This document shows, piece after piece, positions 1 through 6,541 of a DNA stretch of 7,575 nucleotides. Where the stretch lies: contig CAMWKY010000095.1 of NCBI GenBank assembly GCA_947174965.1, positions 1-7,575 on the forward strand. Direction: 5' to 3'. Below the pieces are notes generated by a model. That model was not told the DNA's origin and searched no databases. It was given only the letters and a program-made list of their open reading frames with translations. The stretch's first letter is position 1; each line of letters starts with the position of its first letter. The position numbers were made by a program, and so were the translations under genes. Source of the DNA: an uncultured Ruminococcus sp. (GTDB taxonomy: Bacteria; Bacillota; Clostridia; Oscillospirales; Ruminococcaceae).

Positions 1-17
1 GCATTATATAACCATTC

Positions 18-155
18 TCAACTTTTTACCGCTTGCATAATCAGCATCTTTCTTACGACATCATAATCAAACTTTTTAAGATAATGCTTTGATAATATCC
101 GTTCATATTCAAGAGCATCATATCCTGAACAAAATGACGATACCATCGCATTTTT
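18..155 (-). other. Unrecognised open stretch in the remnant frame, ending in TGA
   Basis: In the same frame as the transposase fragment, after a TAA at 158-156, 45 codons stay open to a TGA at 20-18. The translation includes FCSGYDALEYERILSKHY and LKKFDYDVVRKMLIMQAVKS. The charged, Tyr- and Lys-rich composition looks like a genuine protein C-terminus, but I do not recognise it. It could be the tail of a gene interrupted or deleted by the insertion element, or chance. An ATG lies at 146-144 without a ribosome binding site. Confidence 0.25.
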
Positions 156-200
156 TTAGTCTAAGAAGAAAAATTGTCCACTTTCTTTACCACAAATTCA

Positions 201-398
201 ATGTCCCAATACTATACGAAGTGGTTGGACAACATTTCCTGTATCACTCGAAAACAGTCCGACATATTTTATTTCAAATGCATCCCATGGAATTTGATAA
301 GCCATTTTGATCCAATGGTTATCCTAATTCATTTTAAGGACCATTGGCTAGTTGAAGTCAAGGAACGAATGCTGTAACTTACCAATCGGTTTGTACAT
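201..398 (-). pseudogene. Decayed N-terminal fragment of an IS1182/IS5-like transposase
   Basis: Translating the minus strand from the ATG at 398 gives MYKPIGKLQHSFLDFN-stop-PMVLKMN-stop-DNHWIKMAY, then QIPWDAFEIKYVGLFSS, then DTGNVVQPLRIVLGH and a stop (TAG at 350, TAG at 326, TGA at 200). The pattern FxDFNQPMGLKxNPxNRWIKxAxxIPWDxxExKYxxLFxSxTGNVAxPLRxALG is what I recall for the start of DUF772-type DDE transposases of the IS1182/IS5 kind, common in Clostridia. Three in-frame stops, and loss of everything after the first ~65 residues, mean it is dead. The fragment begins 11 bases after the pyruvyltransferase stop and lies on the same strand. There is no ribosome binding site before 398, and I could not find a terminal inverted repeat. 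Family membership rests on recognition of the motif, not on a search. Confidence 0.72.
312..347. repeat. Imperfect palindrome inside the transposase remnant
   Basis: CCAATGGT (312-319) and ACCATTGG (340-347) form a perfect 8-base inverted repeat. After a 3-base bulge, CCT (323-325) pairs with AGG (337-339), leaving an 11-base loop. No T-run follows on either strand, so it does not look like a standard rho-independent terminator. The sequence overlaps the region encoding PMVLKMN and DNHW of the dead transposase, and the palindrome may simply derive from that coding sequence. Confidence 0.5.
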
Positions 399-408
399 GA
401 TTTTAAAC

Positions 409-2688
409 CTAATCAGCAGACATTCCCTTTGCTTTTCCTATTTGCTTTTCCAATTCGCTTATTCTCTCGTCCTGCTTTTGGATAAGCGAACGTATAAGCT
501 CATTATATCCAACAGGTTGTTTGGGTTTATTAAGTGCCTGTTTCAGCCAGTTAAAACTGTTTACCTTTTCTTTGCTTAGAATTAAATTACAACAATCATA
601 AGATATGGGGTGCGAATACAACACTCTCATCTGTTCCTCGGAAAAGTCTTCCTCAACTAGTCTATCCTCAAGCTCTAACATTTGTATCAATGAAAGGAAT
701 CGTGAATTTCCTCTTTTTCTGTTCTTTATTGACACAAAATTTTTTCCGTAAATTATTGAGAAACAGGTGCCATGATACGAATCGGTTATCACAAAATCCG
801 CATCGCGTATAAGTCTGAGCCATGTATCCACTTCAACCTCCTTTAGCACATCCATGTCGCCCATTATCTCCGCCAGTTTATCCTTTTCCTCAGATTGCCC
901 ATCGATAAGGATAACAACTTTTTTATTAAGGAGCTTAGCCGCATCGTATATAGCATTACGCTTCTCTTCCGTCGGATTGAGGATATACGAAAAAATATAC
1001 GGTTCATTCACGGAGTACTCCGATTCGTCGGCTGCCATGTCATAAATGTCCGTATCACACAGAAAAACGGGATCAAGAACCCAATTTGAATATACACCAA
1101 AATCTCTGTACAGTATCTCAACTGCTTCCTGTTCACGAACCGAAAAACTATTGAATTCTTGTAGCAGTTCTGCAGTTCTAAGTTTTTCATCAATCGGAAA
1201 AAACGACTTGGAATGACCAAACGAAGTTCCGTATGCGACCTTGATCTTATCCTTATGAACAAAATCAAGCAGAAAGTAATTGCCGAGTTCATTAATGGAA
1301 TACCAATTTAGCAGTTGATCCGAGGCGAGAATGAATTTCTCGCAGAAATAATTTAGGCTATCATATTCGCTCAGCTTACGTTTCATACTCATTTCATAGT
1401 GCTTTCTTGCAAACCTTGCTGCCCTGCTGTTTGTCTTATATGGATCCGTATCCGGCCAACTTATCATTAGCACCGTTTTTCCCAAAGTTTTTGTAAGAAC
1501 TTCATGTAAAGCAAAATTTGTCAGTACACTGCCATAATTTTCCCCATACCACCAACCAACAAATCCAATGTCAAATCTTCTGTTTTTACCGTAATCAAAC
1601 GCTTTCGCCATATTATATATGTCAAGAATTTTATAAAAACGTGCCCATCTTGGGTTTACCCATGGCGGCTCCGAAATATTTCTATTACCATCCAATGCCC
1701 ATTCCATAGGAACCTCCTCCAGAAGCTTGCATCTATTGCTGACCAAATCCAATATCTTTTTTCCCTTTTCTGAATTTATCAGCACAGTGCTTGTTCCGAA
1801 ATCATCGTCCAATTCGGGCTTATGATTCGCAATGCCCCAGAAATCCCCAAGCGTAATATCACCTTGACGCGGAAGCTTCGCGAATTTACAAGAGCCGCAT
1901 ACTCCCCTTACGGAAATTCCCATCAGGTATGCGTTAAGAAAATCACTACTATTTCTCTCTTCAATTATTCTGCCATTCGGAGTGTTAAACATAATTGAGT
2001 GGCTTTTTCCCCAGCCGCCCTCTGCAAGCTCCTTTGTGCGGAACTTTAAATTATTTATCTTACCGTATTGTGTTTCCTTTTCCGAAATATACTTTTGCAG
2101 CACCTTTTTCGACGGAACTCCATGGCAGATTAGATCAATGGTTATTAAGTTGTCATATTCTTTTCCAAGGTAATTATTTAATCCAGCAATCTGGCATGGA
2201 CAGCCCGAATACAATACACATCTTCCCGATTTCAGATATTTTTCCGTCTCGATAAAAGTGTTCATTACATTGCTCTGGACATATTTAGAGCCTTGAAGAA
2301 TGTGTAGCTCATCCTTGCTTTTAATAAATTTGTGAACTACTGTAACATTATTGCTTTCAAGCACAGCTCCGCATACTGCTCCACCCCTGTCAAGAACCGC
2401 TTCTGCCAAAACGGTAAACGCACCACCGGAAGAACTTTTCTTTCTGATATCGTTCTCTGCCCACATAGCATAACACTCGGGTTTGTCATTATTTTTATAC
2501 ACTGGCACAACAACGGGGCAAATCGACAAGCATTTTCCGCAGTCAGAACATTTTTCGCTGTCTACACTCGGAAACAAAAAACCGTTTTCATCGGGTGTGA
2601 TTTTTATTGCCCCGAATTTGCAAGTACTATAACAAGCACCACATCCTGTACATATATCCTTTCCTACCTTTATTATGCTTTTTTCCAT
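409..2688 (-). CDS. Ferredoxin-FrhB/FdhB-polysaccharide pyruvyltransferase fusion
   Basis: This is a 759-residue three-part protein. Residues ~5-60 are a bacterial ferredoxin domain with two [4Fe-4S] cysteine sets, C13/C16/C19/C23 and C47/C50/C53/C57. Residues ~70-335 match the coenzyme F420 hydrogenase/dehydrogenase beta-subunit family: SSSGGAFTVLAEA near 85, SGCPCQIAGL near 161, CHGVPS near 188, and CGSCKFAKLPRQGDITLGDFWG at 264-285. Residues ~372-690 are a polysaccharide pyruvyltransferase domain, opening with FDIGFVGWWYGENYGSVL and carrying VITDSYHGTCFSIIYGK at about 633-649, the usual end-of-fold signature with its histidine. The last ~25 residues (QKQDERISELEKQIGK) look like a coiled coil. 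Pyruvyltransferases of this family move pyruvate from phosphoenolpyruvate onto sugars as a ketal; the redox module's job in such loci is not established. I prefer ATG 2688, with GAGGTGA 5 bases upstream, over an in-frame GTG at 2697 that would add three residues. It is the last intact gene before the IS remnant. Confidence 0.92.
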   Translation of the reverse strand: MEKSIIKVGKDICTGCGACYSTCKFGAIKITPDENGFLFPSVDSEKCSDCGKCLSICPVVVPVYKNNDKPECYAMWAENDIRKKSSSGGAFTVLAEAVLDRGGAVCGAVLESNNVTVVHKFIKSKDELHILQGSKYVQSNVMNTFIETEKYLKSGRCVLYSGCPCQIAGLNNYLGKEYDNLITIDLICHGVPSKKVLQKYISEKETQYGKINNLKFRTKELAEGGWGKSHSIMFNTPNGRIIEERNSSDFLNAYLMGISVRGVCGSCKFAKLPRQGDITLGDFWGIANHKPELDDDFGTSTVLINSEKGKKILDLVSNRCKLLEEVPMEWALDGNRNISEPPWVNPRWARFYKILDIYNMAKAFDYGKNRRFDIGFVGWWYGENYGSVLTNFALHEVLTKTLGKTVLMISWPDTDPYKTNSRAARFARKHYEMSMKRKLSEYDSLNYFCEKFILASDQLLNWYSINELGNYFLLDFVHKDKIKVAYGTSFGHSKSFFPIDEKLRTAELLQEFNSFSVREQEAVEILYRDFGVYSNWVLDPVFLCDTDIYDMAADESEYSVNEPYIFSYILNPTEEKRNAIYDAAKLLNKKVVILIDGQSEEKDKLAEIMGDMDVLKEVEVDTWLRLIRDADFVITDSYHGTCFSIIYGKNFVSIKNRKRGNSRFLSLIQMLELEDRLVEEDFSEEQMRVLYSHPISYDCCNLILSKEKVNSFNWLKQALNKPKQPVGYNELIRSLIQKQDERISELEKQIGKAKGMSAD

Positions 2689-2693
2689 AAAAA

Positions 2694-2700
2694 TCACCTC
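2694..2700 (-). promoter_or_regulatory. Ribosome binding site of the pyruvyltransferase fusion gene
   Basis: GAGGTGA reads on the minus strand, followed by five T and ATG at 2688. Its last three bases are the stop codon of the tandem GT2 gene, so termination and initiation sites are physically merged. This also argues against the GTG at 2697, which lies within the site itself. Confidence 0.8.
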
Positions 2701-4628
2701 AACTCACAATATTTATTTGAAATATCGGAAATAAACTTATGCCTTTTATCAATGATCTTTCCAAACAGCGACGGAATTGCAGTTACATTTCCGCCTAGCA
2801 TACCGGGATCGAACAGCCCTAGTATATCTGCGATCTGCTCAAAAACTTCATATTGGCTGTTGGTGCCGTCGGGACGCTCGTAATCGGGCATCCAGTATGG
2901 CAGTGTGTTATTGACGAGAATGTTAGTGTAATAGTCACTTGAAAGCAGCGAAAACACTTTTTGGTGAAGAGCAGTGTTGTTGAATCTCACCGACAATCTC
3001 AATCTCTCCGCAAACGACACTAGTACCCTTACGCACTCCTCCGTAGATATCCAGTCTTTTCTATACTGCCGCTCAGCAACGCAGAACGCACTTTCGGAAA
3101 TTCCAACATTATCCGAATTCAGACATAATTGAGCCATAAAAACATTACCACTCTCAACAGAATAATCTTCTATTTCGAATTCATTTTCCAAAATATATTC
3201 CGTTTTAATCAGCGCGTTATGTATCAATGAGTCAACGAAAAAACCAGCTTTGCTCTCGTAGCAGATGACCTCGCTGCCGAATTCCTCAAACGCGCTCTCC
3301 ACATTGTACACCGGACAAAGTAGAGCGTCGCAATCTCTTTTTATGGTCTCCACCAACCATTCTTTCAAAGCGTTTTCATTTCTGTACCACACATTCGGAA
3401 GAATAAAGTGAATATATTCCCCCACACACATTTTCACCGACTTATTGTAAGCTTCGGTGAAATGACAGCATGGCATATTGAGCAAGCGGATACGTTTATC
3501 CTTGACTAGATATTTTTGCAAAATAATGTATTGCTCGTCGGAAACACAATTGTTAGTTATGATAAGTTCAAAATTCTCATAGTTCTGTTCAAGACAACTC
3601 CTGATAGACTTTTCAAGTGTAGAATAATCCCTGTCGGCACTCATTACAATTGACACAAATTGTTGAATATTCTCCTGTTCTGCCATGAAATAGAAGTACT
3701 CAAACATATCCGCGATATAGTTGGAAAACTCGGATTTGTATCTGTAATATCCGCATTTTGTCCACATTTCGGTAAGCAGACGACTTTCGGAAACGCGATA
3801 CGTTAACGGCAAACGGATAAAGTCGTCGTATAAAAATTGTACACTCCACTTAAGAAACTCAAATTCGAAATTATCCATATCGCCGCTCTTTTCCCATTCC
3901 TCAGCAATGTGTAAGACCATTTTGATGTGACTGAGAGTTTTCTTGGTAATATTTTTATATACCGTTTCATTCATCATTGAATCCTTGCGAAACCAACGGT
4001 AATTGTACAACTTGTCTGGTATCACAGAAATACCCTTTGCTCTAGGATAAATTCTGAACTGAAACGCATTGTCCTCACCAATGTGAATCTTCTCGTTTAA
4101 GCGCATATGCTCTCTTTCAAGCAGTTCTCTTTTTACAAACACTCTCCAAACAAACGGTCGTGTTGCCGGATTTTCAAACAACAGTTCATCATCACATTGC
4201 TCATAAAACTTCCTTTGAGGCGAAAGCACTTCATATATCCAACCATTTGCATGCGGATTCTCAGGAAAAATGTTCGCACCGCATATAACTATCTCCGCTT
4301 TTGTTTTACGGGCGTTTTTGTAAAGTATTGCCATCATGTCCGGCTGAATATAGTCGTCTGAGTCAATGAAGGAGACATATTCACCTTTTGCCGCATCAAG
4401 CCCTGCATTTCGAGCGGAGGGCAACCCACCGTTTTCCTTGTCGATTATCCTTATACGGTGATCTTTTTTTGCATACTTTTCCAGTATCTCTAAAGAAGAA
4501 TCCGTAGAGCCATCATTGACGCAAATTATTTCAATATCCCTAAGCGTCTGTCCGATAATACTGTCAAGGCACTGCGCGAGATATTTTTCAACATTGTAAA
4601 CAGGTACTAGAACTGAAACCTTAGTCAT
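2694..4628 (-). CDS. Tandem GT2 glycosyltransferase, second domain degenerate
   Basis: This is a 644-residue predicted cytoplasmic glycosyltransferase. The first GT2 domain (1 to ~215) is complete: MTKVSVLVPVYNVEKYL opens it, NDGSTD is at 38-43, GGLPSARNAGL follows, the DXD-type IDSDD is at 88-92, and GEDNAFQF supplies the usual ED catalytic-base region near 185. A helical linker (~220-320) follows. A second GT2-like fold starts near 323 (VSIVMSADRDYSTLEKS, then LIITNNCVSD at 355-364 and AYNKSVKMCVGEYIHFILPN at 393-412). There the metal-binding aspartates are replaced by LPN. A C-terminal part (~440-644) is unassigned. I chose the ATG at 4628 over an upstream in-frame ATG at 4646 because AAGGAGG sits 5 bases before 4628, while 4646 has no such site; 4646 would add only six residues before the GT2 strand. 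The TGA stop at 2696-2694 lies within the ribosome binding site of the next gene. The substrate cannot be read from the sequence. Confidence 0.9.
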   Translation of the reverse strand: MTKVSVLVPVYNVEKYLAQCLDSIIGQTLRDIEIICVNDGSTDSSLEILEKYAKKDHRIRIIDKENGGLPSARNAGLDAAKGEYVSFIDSDDYIQPDMMAILYKNARKTKAEIVICGANIFPENPHANGWIYEVLSPQRKFYEQCDDELLFENPATRPFVWRVFVKRELLEREHMRLNEKIHIGEDNAFQFRIYPRAKGISVIPDKLYNYRWFRKDSMMNETVYKNITKKTLSHIKMVLHIAEEWEKSGDMDNFEFEFLKWSVQFLYDDFIRLPLTYRVSESRLLTEMWTKCGYYRYKSEFSNYIADMFEYFYFMAEQENIQQFVSIVMSADRDYSTLEKSIRSCLEQNYENFELIITNNCVSDEQYIILQKYLVKDKRIRLLNMPCCHFTEAYNKSVKMCVGEYIHFILPNVWYRNENALKEWLVETIKRDCDALLCPVYNVESAFEEFGSEVICYESKAGFFVDSLIHNALIKTEYILENEFEIEDYSVESGNVFMAQLCLNSDNVGISESAFCVAERQYRKDWISTEECVRVLVSFAERLRLSVRFNNTALHQKVFSLLSSDYYTNILVNNTLPYWMPDYERPDGTNSQYEVFEQIADILGLFDPGMLGGNVTAIPSLFGKIIDKRHKFISDISNKYCELR

Positions 4629-4633
4629 ATTAT

Positions 4634-4640
4634 CCTCCTT
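4634..4640 (-). promoter_or_regulatory. Ribosome binding site that fixes the tandem GT2 start
   Basis: AAGGAGG reads on the minus strand, followed by ATAAT and ATG at 4628. It decides the start in favour of 4628. The competing ATG at 4646, which overlaps the previous stop as ATGA, has no comparable site before it. Confidence 0.85.
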
Positions 4641-4642
4641 AA

Positions 4643-6538
4643 TCATTTGCCGCTCAGCTTTTCAAATACTCTTTTTACCGAGCGCTTTAAGCCGAATTGC
4701 TTGTAATATCTTTTGATTTTAAACCACAGTATTAGATTTTCCTCTTTAGTGTTTTTCTCTTTTCTAGACTTTCTGTAGGGTGTCAAAACAATATGGTAAT
4801 CTGCGATTTTTTGCAAGGATTTAACATATTCTAAATACTGCTTTTCGGCAGTCTTATTATCTGATGTACTTTCGGTCATGGGATTATAATCGTTCTTTGG
4901 AAGAACATTTGAGAAATCATCACCGCACATTTTTCTGTTTATACAACCAATATGATTAATCTCTCTTTGTTGCTCGTTCAGCAAATCTTCAATTCCATAA
5001 GCATTCACACTCGGGAACTTGAAAATGAATGGTGTTTTCACGGTATAGTTCCACCAGAAATTGCTGTACACCCCCTGAATATTTGTCCAAGGCTCATTTT
5101 CGCCATAATACAATATCGGTCTCCATGTCGCTTCAAGTTGCAGTTGTCCACGGTTTTTTGACTTGGATATGATGACGTGATCGTAAAGCTCGGCACCACC
5201 TGCAAACGTAATAAACCACTCAGCAAAATACCCAATATTATTCCAGCACAGTGTATTGAGGATTTCAACACATGACTTTTCACTTATCATTTCAAGTGCA
5301 TTTTCGTATATCTTATACTTACGGAACCGAGCACAGTTGAGTACAAAAATGTCTCCAGATAGTCTCCGTTTATCGGACTCGTTTATCACATATGTTTCCG
5401 GAATTCCACTGATATAATAATCGTCAACGCTACACGTCCTGAAAAATTCTGCCAGATCATGCATAGCAATTACCTTCTCGTTGAACCAGATTATCTTATT
5501 GACTTTTGGCAGTCTATCCGAAATTTCGATAGGATAATATTCCGGTGCCAGTTCCGATTCAATAAACTCAAATTTACAAAACGGATATTTTTCGCAAACC
5601 AAATTGAATTTTCCTAAGACATCCTTGTCAATATTCGCACTATAAATCATATAAAAAGTAAAGCTAGTGTCCTTGTCTGCGTTCTCAAGCGTCGAAATTA
5701 CTGACAGCAAAACCGTGTACAAATTATCTTCACGAAGCGGATAAGCAATGGGAATATTGATTCTCTCTGCGACAAAATTTATTGGCAGTACCTTATATTT
5801 CAGTCCTTGCTTTATCTTAAAAAAAATGAAAATTCCCGTCAGTCTTTCAGAAATAAAGAAACGTTTTTCAGAAATATCTGTGCGCCGTGAAAACTCTTCA
5901 AGAATAGAAAAAATATACTCGCAGTATTCGAAAAACATTTCCTTGGGAAAGATAAACATATTACAAAAATTGCCAATATCCTCCTTCATATATTCCTTGG
6001 CAACATCGGAATATTCCGGATACTTTTCGTTCAAAATTTTTAATGCCAGTTCCATATCCTCCATACGGTGATTAGCAAGATAGTGCTTGTATATTCCATC
6101 AACCTTACCAAGATGACATGCGAAATCACACTCCTTCATTAATCCAAGCAGCTTTTCAGGAGAGTAGCTCAGATAATCGAAATAATGCGGCGAATCCATT
6201 TCGTTAATGCTGTAAACCTTTATTTCACCTTCCTTAAATACGAAGTGACGACGGTAATGCATAAGCCCGATATAGTCCGGATTATCAAGCTTATCATAGT
6301 TCTTCCACGCCCAGTAAAGACTTGTCAATTCGTTGTATGAACCATTTTGCAATGAGATGCTTTCACCTGTATCGTCACCAATCATATTCCCCAATAGCCA
6401 TTTTAGCTTTGGATCGTCAACGCTCATTCTCTGTTTTGCAAGTGCCCTTCCGACGTGAATTGGCGTGAATATCTCATCTTTTATCAGAACGTCCGGCTTA
6501 TGATAACATACCAGAAGTTTAGCAGTTTTTTCGCTCAT
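4643..6538 (-). CDS. DUF4422 / GT8-like two-domain glycan biosynthesis protein
   Basis: This is a 631-residue predicted cytoplasmic protein with two modules. Residues ~7-255 are a DUF4422 domain, a family common in capsule and exopolysaccharide loci and thought to be glycosyltransferases. Its hallmarks are LLVCYHKP near the N-terminus, PIHVGRA at 26-32, DDTGESIS at 55-62, NELTSLYWAWKN at 69-80 and GLMHYRRHFVF at 91-101. Residues ~260-500 resemble GT8: PLREDNLYTVLLSVISTLENA matches the start of GT8 folds, and KVNKIIWFNEKVIAMHDL at 345-362 matches the strand that normally carries the DXD motif. Both aspartates are replaced there (N353, K355), so this domain may not bind metal in the standard way. 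Residues ~500-631 are unassigned, and the end is strongly basic, as in peripheral membrane proteins. The ATG at 6538 lies 3 bases after the previous stop and is preceded by AAAAGGAG. The TGA stop overlaps an ATG at 4646. The domain calls are confident; the sugar and linkage are unknown. Confidence 0.87.
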   Translation of the reverse strand: MSEKTAKLLVCYHKPDVLIKDEIFTPIHVGRALAKQRMSVDDPKLKWLLGNMIGDDTGESISLQNGSYNELTSLYWAWKNYDKLDNPDYIGLMHYRRHFVFKEGEIKVYSINEMDSPHYFDYLSYSPEKLLGLMKECDFACHLGKVDGIYKHYLANHRMEDMELALKILNEKYPEYSDVAKEYMKEDIGNFCNMFIFPKEMFFEYCEYIFSILEEFSRRTDISEKRFFISERLTGIFIFFKIKQGLKYKVLPINFVAERINIPIAYPLREDNLYTVLLSVISTLENADKDTSFTFYMIYSANIDKDVLGKFNLVCEKYPFCKFEFIESELAPEYYPIEISDRLPKVNKIIWFNEKVIAMHDLAEFFRTCSVDDYYISGIPETYVINESDKRRLSGDIFVLNCARFRKYKIYENALEMISEKSCVEILNTLCWNNIGYFAEWFITFAGGAELYDHVIISKSKNRGQLQLEATWRPILYYGENEPWTNIQGVYSNFWWNYTVKTPFIFKFPSVNAYGIEDLLNEQQREINHIGCINRKMCGDDFSNVLPKNDYNPMTESTSDNKTAEKQYLEYVKSLQKIADYHIVLTPYRKSRKEKNTKEENLILWFKIKRYYKQFGLKRSVKRVFEKLSGK

Positions 6539-6541
6539 CTT

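Larger units (their letters stand above)
1..408. other. Gene-free segment downstream of the operon
   Basis: No intact gene is supported in these 408 bases. They contain the transposase remnant, the palindrome and the unrecognised open stretch listed separately. I see no promoter, tRNA, or stem-loop followed by a T-run that could end transcription of the minus-strand operon. Plus-strand open frames here (from 89 and 174) have no recognisable product and run opposite to the remnant. Confidence 0.6.

Noticed and set aside
312..347. Rho-independent terminator
   Set aside because: The stem is AT-rich with a bulge and no T-run follows in either direction.
1008..1292. Minus-strand 94-codon open frame
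   Set aside because: It lies wholly within the pyruvyltransferase domain in another frame, and the real frame matches a known family.
409..2688. Evidence for F420 metabolism
   Set aside because: The FrhB-type family is widespread in bacteria that lack F420, so the domain alone does not support the cofactor.
2332..2883. Plus-strand open frame of 183 codons
   Set aside because: It is antisense to the ferredoxin/FrhB coding region and crosses the junction of two well-supported genes. It starts at a GTG without a ribosome binding site and has no recognisable domain.
5748..6071. Plus-strand 107-codon open frame
   Set aside because: It is antisense to the DUF4422 coding region, with no ribosome binding site or known motif. 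Its serine- and isoleucine-rich content is typical of a reverse-strand shadow.
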